Source: Paenibacillus tarimensis
GTDB lineage: Bacteria; Bacillota; Bacilli; Paenibacillales; Paenibacillaceae
Direction of reading: 5' to 3'
Assembly (NCBI RefSeq): GCF_021532315.1
Contig: NZ_JAKGAO010000012.1
Span: forward strand, 186,001 to 250,000
DNA: 64,000 bases
Below the pieces are notes generated by a model. It saw only the letters and a list, made by a program, of their open reading frames with translations, did not search any database and was not told where the DNA came from. Below, one piece after another: positions 8,065 to 15,996 of this stretch. The number at the start of each line of letters is the position of its first letter. Position 1 is the stretch's first letter. A program made the position numbers and the translations under genes.

Positions 8065-9055
8065 TCCGCTCCACCCCTTTCCGCATTGAGCTGCGCATAG
8101 CCGAACGAACGGAAACCAGCTCCGCCGCAATACTGACCGCAATTTCCTCCGCTCCTTCTGCTCCTATTAACAGGCCAACCGGCGCGTGGATAACCTGGTG
8201 GCGTACCATCAAGCCATCCAGCAGCAAACCTACTCTCTTGGCAGAGCCTAGCAGACCGATGTACTGCGGATTCCGCTTAAGCACCTCAGCCAGCATCTCC
8301 TTATCCCTTGCAAGATTATGACTGCAAATCAGGATGTAATCGGTCGGACGTATTTCAAGCGCCAAGACGATATCGCGGGCCGAACCGGCAATCACCTCTT
8401 CTCCCCTGGCCCGGCGCGCCTGCAGCACACCCTCTCTCCAGTCAGCGGTAATGACACGAAAGCCGATCCGCACAGCCGCCTCACTTACCGGTACCGTGTC
8501 CTCACCACCACCAAAGATGATCAACCGTTCCTTCGGCATCCACAATGTATCAAGAAGAGGCATGCCCTGCGTCACCCCTCCCCCCCTGCCCAAGTCAGCA
8601 GGAGAGTTCCGCAGAGCTGGTCCCCCTATGGCAAGCGAGTAACAAATGTCACCCGCTTGCTCACTACTACGCCGCATCAGCCTTACTGGCACACCCTTGC
8701 TCACAACATCAAACGCCCGCTGCAACCGGCTGTGCAACTCACCGGCAACCGGTTCAAGCAGAACAGTAAGAGCACCGCCGCAGCCAACAGCCTCTCCCCA
8801 TAACGCGTCCTCAACCGGGTCCATATTATATACGACATGACAAGGTTTTCCAGCCGCCAGAATAGTCTGCACCCTCTCCTGGAGATCCTGTTCCAGACAA
8901 CCGGGACTAATGCTGCCAGCACGGCTGCCGCCTTGCAGAAGCAGCATGCTGGCCCCTTCCTTCCGATAGGAATGTCCAACTGCCCGAACAATCGTCGCCA
9001 TCACCGCCGGTTGCTGTAAGCCGGCTGCACATTCAAGCACGTTAAGCTCATCCAT
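7994..9055 (-). CDS. pucA: XdhC/CoxI-family molybdenum cofactor insertion protein
   Basis: Maturation factor that binds molybdenum cofactor, helps its sulfuration and delivers it to xanthine dehydrogenase in the cytosol. 353 residues: an XdhC/CoxI N-terminal domain with GSRAGSISPGCLEQDL, and a Rossmann-like XdhC C-terminal domain with IIFGGGEDTVPVSE and LGSAKRVG. AGAAGGAGG sits seven bases before the ATG at 9055. It follows the amidohydrolase gene by 15 bp and overlaps pucB, matching the B. subtilis pucAB order. Confidence 0.9.
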   Translation of the reverse strand: MDELNVLECAAGLQQPAVMATIVRAVGHSYRKEGASMLLLQGGSRAGSISPGCLEQDLQERVQTILAAGKPCHVVYNMDPVEDALWGEAVGCGGALTVLLEPVAGELHSRLQRAFDVVSKGVPVRLMRRSSEQAGDICYSLAIGGPALRNSPADLGRGGGVTQGMPLLDTLWMPKERLIIFGGGEDTVPVSEAAVRIGFRVITADWREGVLQARRARGEEVIAGSARDIVLALEIRPTDYILICSHNLARDKEMLAEVLKRNPQYIGLLGSAKRVGLLLDGLMVRHQVIHAPVGLLIGAEGAEEIAVSIAAELVSVRSAMRSSMRKGVERSEGGRIISGGRLSTKNGFIQAAR

Positions 9056-9070
9056 GCGGCCGCCTCCTTC

Positions 9071-10393
9071 TCATATTCGCTCAAGCAGCTGCTTAAGACT
9101 ACGATCAGCTCCCTTGAGTACACTCGAACGCTCAATTGTCCGGATATTTCCGCCTTCCATAACCACTCGTCCGTCTATAATGACGGTATCGACATCTCCG
9201 CGGGTCGCCGCATATACAATTCTCGAATACCAATCTGCATCATAGGAGGGATAAACATGATAATCCTCCAGGTCCAGAAGCTGCAGATCCGCCAGCTTGC
9301 CAGCTTCCACACTGCCGATCCTGTCTTCCATCCCCAGTACCCTGGCCCCTCCCATGGTTGCCATGCGAAGCACCGTTCTCGCATTCATGACAGTAGGTCC
9401 ATGCTTCACCTTCTGAATATAAGCGGTCAGCCGCATTTCCTGGAACATATCCAGATTATTGTTGCAGGGCGCTCCGTCAGCTCCAATACCTACCGGCACG
9501 CCCAAGCTCATGAGCTCCGGTATTTCCGCGATGCCCGAAGCAAGCTTCAGGTTAGAGCCGGGACAATGCGTAACCTTTACCCCGCGTTCACGGATGATAC
9601 GCTTTTCCTCGTCGTTTAGCCATATGCTGTGCGCCAGAATCAAGTCAGGACTTGCTAGGCCGATATGATCGAGATAGACCACATTCCGCATCCCCCTCTC
9701 GGCCTCAACAATCGCAATCTCTCCCCTGTTCTCCGAAGCGTGCGTATGAACCTTCACCCCGTACTGCCTGGATAAATCCCTAACCCCCATCAGCAGCTCT
9801 TCCGTACAAGACACCACAAACCTCGGGCAAAAGGCATACTCTATGCGACCGCCTTCCGCACCATGCCACTTCTCAAGCAGCTCAACACTTTCCTTTAAGG
9901 ATTGCTGCGTGTTCTCCTGAAGAGCTGGCGGCACCTCCGATCCATGATCCATCATCACCTTGCCCGACAGAGCGCGGATCCCTCCCTCTGCAATTGCCTG
10001 GAATGCCGCCTCCGTGTGATGGACAGTCTCCATATCCAATATTGTGGTGGTCCCGCTGCGAATAAGCTCGCCTATACCGAGAAGCGCTGAATAATAAACG
10101 GATTCTTCGTTATGTGCCGCCTCAAGCGGCCATACGCGTTCACGAAGCCAGTCAATCAGCTCCAGGTCATCCGCGCGCCCGCGAAACAACGTTTGACAGA
10201 GATGAATATGCGTTTGCACAAATCCGGGTAACAGCACCCTGCCCCCGGCTTCTATAATCCGGTCTGCCGTTGCAGCCAAGTCACTGCCGATCTTGGCAAT
10301 TTTATTCCCTTCTATGAGCACATCCCCGCGGATAATCTCATCCTGCTCGTTCATTGTAACGATAACTGCGTCCCTTATAAGCAGCGTCCCCAT
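9071..10393 (-). CDS. Amidohydrolase, TRZ/ATZ deaminase family (guanine-type or 5'-deoxyadenosine deaminase)
   Basis: Zinc-dependent aminohydrolase of 440 residues. Metal and catalytic motifs are visible in order: HIHLCQT near residue 66, HTHASEN, ILAHSIWL and ADGAPCNNNLDM. The family includes 5'-deoxyadenosine/MTA/SAH deaminases and 8-oxoguanine and guanine deaminases; sequence alone does not settle the substrate. Position between pucR and pucA suggests it feeds a deaminated purine, such as guanine to xanthine, into the xanthine dehydrogenase pathway. GGGAGG lies seven bases before the ATG. It starts 27 bp after pucR, so the two are probably co-transcribed. Confidence 0.82.
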   Translation of the reverse strand: MGTLLIRDAVIVTMNEQDEIIRGDVLIEGNKIAKIGSDLAATADRIIEAGGRVLLPGFVQTHIHLCQTLFRGRADDLELIDWLRERVWPLEAAHNEESVYYSALLGIGELIRSGTTTILDMETVHHTEAAFQAIAEGGIRALSGKVMMDHGSEVPPALQENTQQSLKESVELLEKWHGAEGGRIEYAFCPRFVVSCTEELLMGVRDLSRQYGVKVHTHASENRGEIAIVEAERGMRNVVYLDHIGLASPDLILAHSIWLNDEEKRIIRERGVKVTHCPGSNLKLASGIAEIPELMSLGVPVGIGADGAPCNNNLDMFQEMRLTAYIQKVKHGPTVMNARTVLRMATMGGARVLGMEDRIGSVEAGKLADLQLLDLEDYHVYPSYDADWYSRIVYAATRGDVDTVIIDGRVVMEGGNIRTIERSSVLKGADRSLKQLLERI

Positions 10394-10420
10394 ATGCGAA
10401 CCTCCCGATATTTCCCGCCT

Positions 10421-12025
10421 TTACCGGGTACAGCCAGAAAGCCGTTCCCTGGCAAGTATTCTTCGGAACATGAATGCGATCTTGAGCCTGAGCAAGTCAT
10501 TCACTCTCTTGAAATCCACATCCAGCAGTTCCCCAAGCTTCTCAATCCGGTATGTTGCAGTGTTGCGGTGAATGTACAGCTTCTTGGCCGTCTCGTTCAA
10601 CTGACCATCACATTCGAGATAGGTTTCCAGCGTACGCAGCATCTCCTGTGCATAATCCGGGTCCTTCCCGAGAAGACCGCCAAGCCACCTTTCACAAAAC
10701 ATCTGCATCCGCTCCAACGGCACTCGCTCAAACACATAACCAAGATCCATTGTGTCATACTTAACAATACGCTCTTCTATACCCCAGTCCACAGACAATC
10801 TGCGGCATTCCAGACACTCCTCATAAGCCTCCAGCAGACCGGCCGCCGTCTTCCTGCGCCCGCTTACCACAGAGCGAAGCCCCGCTTCTCTCACTGGCTT
10901 CTTTCCTGCAAAACACGCCTCCAGCGCTTCTCCGATTCTTTCACCACCAGCCGTTCCGGTGTCCGGGAACAGGGACAGAACCCCCTCATCCAGTACAATA
11001 TGGATTCCCTTCAGCTGTTGAACACGTGTATGAGCTAGCAAATCAAGCTTCAGCTCCTCCAGCCGTCCTGCACGCTCCACAGGGTTATCGACATGGCCGC
11101 AGTCCGTGAGAACGCACCGGTAAGGCTGAGCAAATATATCCAGCTCCCATCTCTCCGCATACTCCTGCAGCGTTTCAACAGGAAGACCATTCTTGATACA
11201 GCGCTTTACCAGCAATCCAAAGTCCCGTTGAACGGACATCTCGAAATAATCCTCATAATTTACATTCATATGAAAGGCGATCAGCTCAGCCGCTTGCATA
11301 TATAGACTTTCTTCAATCGTCGTGTGGAACGGCCCGGAATTGAAGAACAGCACGAAGCCGGTGCACTGCGATTGTCTCATCAGCGGAACCCGGAATGCCT
11401 GCCAGCCGCCGTGCTTCATCCATTGGTGGCTCAGCGACCAAGGCCTTTTATCGAGCAGCGCCTCATCGGCAATCCCCGATGTGTTGTACAGCATCTGTCC
11501 GCGGGATCCAATCACCGCCATCCTATCACCCACAACCTCCTCGACCGCTTCAAACAAGTCTCTGATATGGTCAAAATGTAAAGCAAACCGCATCAGCCTG
11601 ACTTGCTTATCCAGCAGCAGCTGCAGCGCGCCTGTGCTCCGCTTCATCTCTTCACGGAATAAACCGTTCATCTGGTCAGAGAATGTGAATTGGTAGGGGA
11701 GTTCTATTAGGGGAAAGCCCAGGTCATCAGCTATCGCAATCAGCTCAGAAGGAACACTCTCCCAGAACCGGCCAAGCTTGATCCCAAGTGCTGCGGATCC
11801 GCATTGATTCAGCTTGGATAGAAGCTGTGCCGCATCGGAAGGGCGGTCTTTAATAAGATAGGCCGTGGTAAAGAGCATCTCCCCCTCTTTGACCCAATCT
11901 GTAATATCCGGCGCATCCATCACATTCACCGCTTTAACAATGCGGTTCTTCCCCGCCTCTCCCGCGATCAGCTTTCCTTCTGATAACGGATATACATTCA
12001 TGGCCTGCTCGACTGTCATATTCAT
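10421..12025 (-). CDS. pucR: PucR-family transcriptional regulator
   Basis: Regulator of purine catabolism, 534 residues. The N-terminal PucR domain (about 1-125) starts MTVEQAMNVYPLSEGK and includes EGEMLFTTAYLI. A middle GGDEF-like/CdaR region follows, and the C-terminal PucR-type helix-turn-helix has LYIHRNTATYRIEKL. B. subtilis PucR activates the puc genes when purine breakdown products such as allantoin are present, and the gene order suggests the same role here. The ATG at 12025 has GGAGGG before it. Its own upstream region carries two near-identical 17-bp inverted repeats, which suggests autoregulation. Confidence 0.9.
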   Translation of the reverse strand: MNMTVEQAMNVYPLSEGKLIAGEAGKNRIVKAVNVMDAPDITDWVKEGEMLFTTAYLIKDRPSDAAQLLSKLNQCGSAALGIKLGRFWESVPSELIAIADDLGFPLIELPYQFTFSDQMNGLFREEMKRSTGALQLLLDKQVRLMRFALHFDHIRDLFEAVEEVVGDRMAVIGSRGQMLYNTSGIADEALLDKRPWSLSHQWMKHGGWQAFRVPLMRQSQCTGFVLFFNSGPFHTTIEESLYMQAAELIAFHMNVNYEDYFEMSVQRDFGLLVKRCIKNGLPVETLQEYAERWELDIFAQPYRCVLTDCGHVDNPVERAGRLEELKLDLLAHTRVQQLKGIHIVLDEGVLSLFPDTGTAGGERIGEALEACFAGKKPVREAGLRSVVSGRRKTAAGLLEAYEECLECRRLSVDWGIEERIVKYDTMDLGYVFERVPLERMQMFCERWLGGLLGKDPDYAQEMLRTLETYLECDGQLNETAKKLYIHRNTATYRIEKLGELLDVDFKRVNDLLRLKIAFMFRRILARERLSGCTR

Positions 12026-12073
12026 GGCGTTCCCTCCGGTGAATGACGGACTTCACTGTCCGCATCGCTTGTG

Positions 12074-12141
12074 TGTTAGATTACCTAACATTGTAAATCC
12101 GAAATATTCAGAAATCAATGCCGATGTTAGATAATATAACA
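12074..12141. promoter_or_regulatory. Paired 17-bp inverted-repeat operators upstream of pucR
   Basis: TGTTAGATTACCTAACA at 12074-12090 is a perfect 6-bp-arm inverted repeat. TGTTAGATAATATAACA at 12125-12141 matches it at 14 of 17 positions. Their centres are 51 bp apart, about five helical turns, so two dimers would sit on the same face of the DNA. They lie 49 to 116 bp upstream of pucR and downstream of the chrA stop. A further TAACA half-site follows at about 12144. PucR itself is the natural candidate ligand, but this is inference. Confidence 0.6.
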
Positions 12142-12171
12142 ATTAACAAGCGATCATTCATTAAAGCTGCG

Positions 12172-12717
12172 TCAGCCTCCCCTCATGAACAGAGCCCCTA
12201 CAATAAGGGCAGCGACGATTCCCCATACAGCATTAATCTGATAATAATGAACCAGTACAAAGAAGCCCGCTGCGATAACCAGCGGCAGGAAAGGCACCGG
12301 TCCTGCAATCGGCTGAACCGCATATTTCACAAAATCATAAGCCAGCATAGCCATCATCACAAAGATAACCGGTTGTATTCCCCGGATCATTCCCCTGATT
12401 AGAGGGTTATTCGAGAGCTTCAGCATCACACCCGCTAGCAGGATCATTATGATAGCTGTAGGCAGGACGACAGCTGTCAATGCAACAGCCGAACCGGCAT
12501 AGCCTGCCACCTTAAACCCTATATAAGCCGCAAGCTTGGTCGCTATCGGTCCCGGGAGAGCATTGCCGAAAGCAAGCGCTTTACCAAACTCTTCCGTATC
12601 CATCCACTCATAACGCGTCACTACCTGATGCTCGTACAGCGGTATAATAGCAGGGCCTCCTCCGTATCCAAGCATCGTTGCCGTGCCGAAGGCCAAAAAC
12701 AAATCCCAGAGCTTCAA
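12172..12717 (-). CDS. Half-size chromate transporter (ChrA/CHR family)
   Basis: Membrane protein of about 181 residues equal to one CHR domain. It has the conserved GYGGGPAIIPLYEHQVV segment, GNALPGPIATKLAAYIG, and several hydrophobic helices. Short CHR proteins normally work as a pair (B. subtilis YwrA and YwrB), yet only one copy is present here. I chose the TTG at 12717, nine or ten bases after GGAGG, over a GTG at 12726 that touches the ribosome site. It lies ten bases... after the gamma-glutamyltransferase gene stop side, on the same strand, so the two are likely one transcript. The substrate may be chromate or another anion. Confidence 0.85.
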   Translation of the reverse strand: MKLWDLFLAFGTATMLGYGGGPAIIPLYEHQVVTRYEWMDTEEFGKALAFGNALPGPIATKLAAYIGFKVAGYAGSAVALTAVVLPTAIIMILLAGVMLKLSNNPLIRGMIRGIQPVIFVMMAMLAYDFVKYAVQPIAGPVPFLPLVIAAGFFVLVHYYQINAVWGIVAALIVGALFMRGG

Positions 12718-12736
12718 TCCGCTCACTCCTCCCTCT

Positions 12737-14332
12737 CTACCAGCCTATTACTGATCCGTCTCCCCTGGGATCCGCCGCTCCACTGATAACACCGTCCCGG
12801 CTGATGCTGATCGCCTGTGCCTGCCCCATTGCCCCATCCCATTCGCGAAGCACTTCAACCTGATGCCCGATGCCGCTTAGCTCAGCGGCCGTTTCTCTGC
12901 CGCATCTTCCTTCCAGCTTCAGCGTGTCGCTGTCCTCTCCCCAGGTCCTTCCGTAAACCCATCGCGGCAGCGACACCGCTTCTTGGGCCGTCAATCCGTA
13001 GTCGATGACGCCAGTCAGCACCGACAGCTGGGTCTGCGGCTGCCCTTCACCCCCTTGCGTTCCCAGAAGAAGGCATGGGCGCCCTTGTTCCGCAACCATC
13101 CCAGGCATGAGCGTATGGAAACAGCGTTTGTTCGGCTCCAAAATATTCGGAGAGGCTGGCTTGAGTGAGAAATAAGAGCCTCTGTTTTGCATGATAATAC
13201 CGGTATCGCCTGCCATGTAAGCCGAACCGAAATCAAAATATAAGCTCTGGATGAACGAAACAGCGTTTCCTTCATCATCCACCACAGCCGCATAGGCCGT
13301 GTCCTGGCCGCTCGCTTGAGAGAGGAACGGGTCTGCTTGCGGCGGCAGCAGGCGCACCTTCTTCCACAGCTGCTCAGCATATTCTCTGGACAGCAGCCTC
13401 TCGAGCGGAATCTCGCGGAAATCGGGGTCCGTCAAGTAAGCGTCCCGGTCATAGAACGCCTTCTTTATCACTTCAGTCATCACATGATAAAAGGCAGCTG
13501 AGCGGCGGGGGATCTGTGCCAGCTCGGTATTTTCAAGCATATTCAGCATCATGAGCAAACTGAAGCCCTGAGAGTTCGGCGGCATCTGATAGACTGTCCT
13601 GCCACGGTATACAGTGCTTATCGGCTTCACCCATTCACCCCGATGACCCCGAAAATCCTCCTCCGTCAACAGACCGCCATCCCGCCCCAAGGCACTTATA
13701 ATCCGCTCCATGAGCTCCCCTTCGTAAAACGCCCTCCCTCCCTCTCGTTGGATATACCGCAGCGACTGGGCAAGCCCCTTCTGCAGCAGGTGCTCGGATG
13801 CCTGAATAATTCGTCCTTCCTTCGAATAGATTGTTCTCATATTACTGTCTGAGAGAATAAGACCCTCATCCTTCCTTAGCCATTCCGCCAAATTTTCAGA
13901 AACCGGAAATCCGTCCTCTGCGTACCGGATTGCAGGCTCGAGCACCCCCTCCCAAGGCAGCTTTCCGTAGCGGGACCATATTTCCCACCATGAATCCGCC
14001 ATTCCGGGCACGGTAACAACACTCTCGATTCCCCGCATGGGGATCCGGCTCATCCCTCTGTCTGTATACCAATCCGGGACTGCCTTCCTCCCGGACCGTC
14101 CGCTTCCATTAAAACCGGTATACTCCCCCGTGGAAGCTTCATACATGAGGAAGAATGAATCGCCGCCCAGTCCAGTCATATGAGGATATACAACACCAAG
14201 CGCTGCACTGACCGCGATGGAAGCATCAAATGCGTTTCCTCCCTTATGGAGAATAGAGGCGCCTACTGCGCTGGCTATATAATGAGGGGCAGCCACCATC
14301 GCCTGCCGCACCTGGGGCATTCTGTTCTGCAT
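12737..14332 (-). CDS. Gamma-glutamyltransferase-like protein (YwrD type)
   Basis: Ntn-hydrolase of the gamma-glutamyltranspeptidase family, 531 residues. The region HKGGNAFDASIAVSAALG and MTGLGGDSFFL is typical of GGTs, and the small-subunit start is seen at QDTAYAAVVDDEG, where autocleavage before the threonine would create the nucleophile. No secretion signal is visible, so it is probably cytosolic, like B. subtilis YwrD and unlike secreted Ggt. The ATG at 14332 has AAGGAGGAG six bases upstream; an ATG at 14353 would run through that site. In B. subtilis ywrD also lies near the half-size ChrA genes ywrA and ywrB. Confidence 0.87.
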   Translation of the reverse strand: MQNRMPQVRQAMVAAPHYIASAVGASILHKGGNAFDASIAVSAALGVVYPHMTGLGGDSFFLMYEASTGEYTGFNGSGRSGRKAVPDWYTDRGMSRIPMRGIESVVTVPGMADSWWEIWSRYGKLPWEGVLEPAIRYAEDGFPVSENLAEWLRKDEGLILSDSNMRTIYSKEGRIIQASEHLLQKGLAQSLRYIQREGGRAFYEGELMERIISALGRDGGLLTEEDFRGHRGEWVKPISTVYRGRTVYQMPPNSQGFSLLMMLNMLENTELAQIPRRSAAFYHVMTEVIKKAFYDRDAYLTDPDFREIPLERLLSREYAEQLWKKVRLLPPQADPFLSQASGQDTAYAAVVDDEGNAVSFIQSLYFDFGSAYMAGDTGIIMQNRGSYFSLKPASPNILEPNKRCFHTLMPGMVAEQGRPCLLLGTQGGEGQPQTQLSVLTGVIDYGLTAQEAVSLPRWVYGRTWGEDSDTLKLEGRCGRETAAELSGIGHQVEVLREWDGAMGQAQAISISRDGVISGAADPRGDGSVIGW

Positions 14333-14544
14333 TCCATACTCCTCCTTAGACAATAAGCCAAATGCTCCTATGCTCCTACACGTTACATCCTTATTGGAGT
14401 GCCCTCATTGTAGAGCCGTTCAAAAGGGGGATCAACAAGACTACGCTGTTTTTGGTATTTTAGCTAAGAGATTGTCACGACATTGTTAATGGCGCACGAC
14501 TACCTATGTATCAAGGCGTACGGGATAATTTTACAAAATTATCA

Positions 14545-14574
14545 ATGACATTTGTCGTATCCTTGTGTTAAGAT
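14545..14574 (+). promoter_or_regulatory. Promoter for riboswitch-cheX transcript
   Basis: ATGACA (14545-14550) and TAAGAT (14569-14574) with an 18-base spacer match the housekeeping -35/-10 pattern. Transcription would begin near 14581, about 40 bases before the riboswitch. The region 14333-14544 between ggt and this promoter is AT-rich and holds the divergent upstream region of ggt; no gene was seen in it. Confidence 0.55.
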
Positions 14575-14623
14575 GAGGTATAAAGAACTATTTTGATGGG
14601 ACTTTTGCTGCAAATGAATATAT

Positions 14624-14728
14624 CAGCAACGATAATCGCAAACCAGTCGAAAGTCTGGGACGCAAAGCTACGGGCCTAACGGAGAAGAATTGCACCAGCT
14701 CCCAGGGTCGCCGGGCTGCCGAATTGCG
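14624..14728 (+). ncRNA. Cyclic di-GMP-I riboswitch (GEMM-I)
   Basis: The conserved GEMM-I core is read directly: GCAAACC, a P2 hairpin closed by a GAAA tetraloop (CCAGTCGAAAGTCTGG), GACGCAAAGC, the GGGCCTAA strand, a variable P3 stem (GGAG/CTCC), then CGCCGGGCTGCCGAA. The outer P1 pairs GCAA (14626-14629) with TTGC (14724-14727). It lies 74 bases before cheX. The 3' arm of P1 (TGCGG, 14725-14729) is also complementary to CCGCA (14748-14752) in the downstream terminator arm, so ligand binding would favour termination. That makes an OFF switch the more likely reading. Confidence 0.93.
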
Positions 14729-14744
14729 GGAGCGCACCGTCAAC

Positions 14745-14780
14745 AAGCCGCACCGGAAATGGCCAGCGGCTTTTATATTT
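14745..14780 (+). terminator. Riboswitch expression platform: intrinsic terminator
   Basis: AAGCCGC (14745-14751) pairs with GCGGCTT (14766-14772) and is followed by a T-rich run through about 14780. It stands between the aptamer and the cheX ribosome site, and its 5' arm overlaps the candidate antiterminator partner of the aptamer's P1 strand. Confidence 0.75.
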
Positions 14781-14801
14781 TCTCACTTGGAGGCTTTGCA
14801 C

Positions 14802-15248
14802 ATGAATGCACAATACATTAATCCATTCCTGGCGTCTTCTGTTCACGTCATTGAGACGATGATTCAGGTTAAACCTTCCGTCGGACAAGTCGTGCTGAAA
14901 CCTATTCAAGGCAGCGAGTTTCTGATGCTCAGGATTGGCATTATCGGTCAGATCAAAGGAGATGTGGTGTTTTGCTTTCCACAGGATGTAGCGATGAAGA
15001 TCGTATCTTCCATGATGGGGGGCTATCCGGTTTCTGAGCTGGATGACATGTGCATGAGCGCGATTGCGGAGCTCGGTAATATGATCAGCGGCAACGCAAG
15101 CACCATGCTGTCCAACGAAGGAATTGCTGTCGATATAACACCGCCGGATATCGTTCAGGCTGACTCTGCTTTCCACAAGATGGAGGCCTTAACCGTACCT
15201 TTAGTACTCAACGACATCGGTGAGTTCGATATTTATATGATCGCCTGA
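14802..15248 (+). CDS. cheX: CheX-like CheY-P phosphatase
   Basis: Likely dephosphorylates phospho-CheY or a related receiver protein in the chemotaxis pathway. The 148-residue protein carries the CheC/CheX active-site pattern ExxN in IAELGNMISGN (Glu90, Asn93) and the alpha/beta layout of CheX. GGAGG lies eight bases before the ATG at 14802; the frame is open further upstream but that part is riboswitch RNA. It appears to be a single-gene unit, closed by a terminator at 15269-15297, and controlled by the c-di-GMP riboswitch. CheX-like proteins also occur outside chemotaxis, so the partner is not certain. Confidence 0.88.
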   Translation: MNAQYINPFLASSVHVIETMIQVKPSVGQVVLKPIQGSEFLMLRIGIIGQIKGDVVFCFPQDVAMKIVSSMMGGYPVSELDDMCMSAIAELGNMISGNASTMLSNEGIAVDITPPDIVQADSAFHKMEALTVPLVLNDIGEFDIYMIA

Positions 15249-15268
15249 TCTAAGCTGGCGATAAGACA

Positions 15269-15297
15269 AGCGTGCTGCCAAACAGTACGCTCTTTTT
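15269..15297 (+). terminator. Terminator after cheX
   Basis: AGCGTGCTG (15269-15277) pairs with CAGTACGCT (15283-15291), one G-U pair, followed by CTTTTTG. Confidence 0.75.
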
Positions 15298-15309
15298 GTT
15301 ACCATATTA

Positions 15310-15338
15310 TTGTACACGGAACTCTTTAGTGGTATATT
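15310..15338 (+). promoter_or_regulatory. Promoter of the HExxH protein gene
   Basis: TTGTAC (15310-15315) and TATATT (15333-15338) are 17 bases apart. It lies after the cheX terminator and about 100 bases before the ATG at 15446, so that gene is separate from cheX. Confidence 0.5.
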
Positions 15339-15445
15339 GTGTAGGGTCTACCCAAATATCCCGTTAGTTAAACAGTTCAATCAGCAACTTTCTGGCCGTG
15401 AGTAAGTGTCAACTACTATAAAGACATCTAGAAACGGGGAATGAC

Positions 15446-15898
15446 ATGTTAAGCGAAGTATCGATGAGCCGTATTACAGCGCTTATCAAGCTGTCGGGAA
15501 GCAGCGTAAGATTAAACGTCGAGAATTATTTTCCGGATAATCGCAATGTGGGCGGTAAATACAAGATGAGCGACCATTCGATTACCTTGTATCTGAAGGA
15601 AATTGAGGAACAATGCAGCAGCCTTCTCGGCTCTCTTGAACAGCTTGATGAATACATCACCATTATATTCGCTCATGAGCTTGGTCACGCGGAGGACCAT
15701 GAGCTCACGGAGCTTTCGGACCGGCTCGATTCTGCCTTCAGCGAGATGGAGCATAACTTAATTGCCTTACGCATCGAAGAAAACGCCTGGCGGTATGCAA
15801 GAGAGATTCTCGGTCTTGCAGCTGGACAGCTATTTGATACGATTGTGGAGCATTCCCTGCAAGCGTATCGGCTGTCTGTACAAGCTGATATTGCTTAA
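15446..15898 (+). CDS. Small HExxH protein, putative minimal zinc metallopeptidase
   Basis: I do not recognise a named family. The 150-residue soluble protein has FAHELGHAEDHE with His77, Glu78 and His81 in an HExxH zinc-binding motif. About 30 residues later comes RIEENAWRYA, which could give the third (glutamate) ligand of a minigluzincin-type site. No signal peptide or membrane segment is visible. GGGGA lies before the ATG at 15446, and ATG codon 7 is an alternative start. It has its own promoter and terminator. Peptidase activity is inferred from the motif alone. Confidence 0.72.
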   Translation: MLSEVSMSRITALIKLSGSSVRLNVENYFPDNRNVGGKYKMSDHSITLYLKEIEEQCSSLLGSLEQLDEYITIIFAHELGHAEDHELTELSDRLDSAFSEMEHNLIALRIEENAWRYAREILGLAAGQLFDTIVEHSLQAYRLSVQADIA

Positions 15899-15915
15899 CA
15901 TATATGACCACATAG

Positions 15916-15957
15916 GCTGTTCCCTGATTGATCACTCGACAGGGAACAGCTTTTTTT
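15916..15957 (+). terminator. Strong terminator after the HExxH gene
   Basis: GCTGTTCCCTG (15916-15926) pairs perfectly with CAGGGAACAGC (15940-15950) and is followed by seven T residues. Confidence 0.92.
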
Positions 15958-15996
15958 CATTAGTGTTAGGCTTAAACGCTGTGCGCCTCTGCCGGA

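Noticed and set aside
14724-14801. Upstream extension of the cheX frame to 14724
   Set aside because: The stretch is riboswitch and terminator RNA; GGAGG places the start at 14802.
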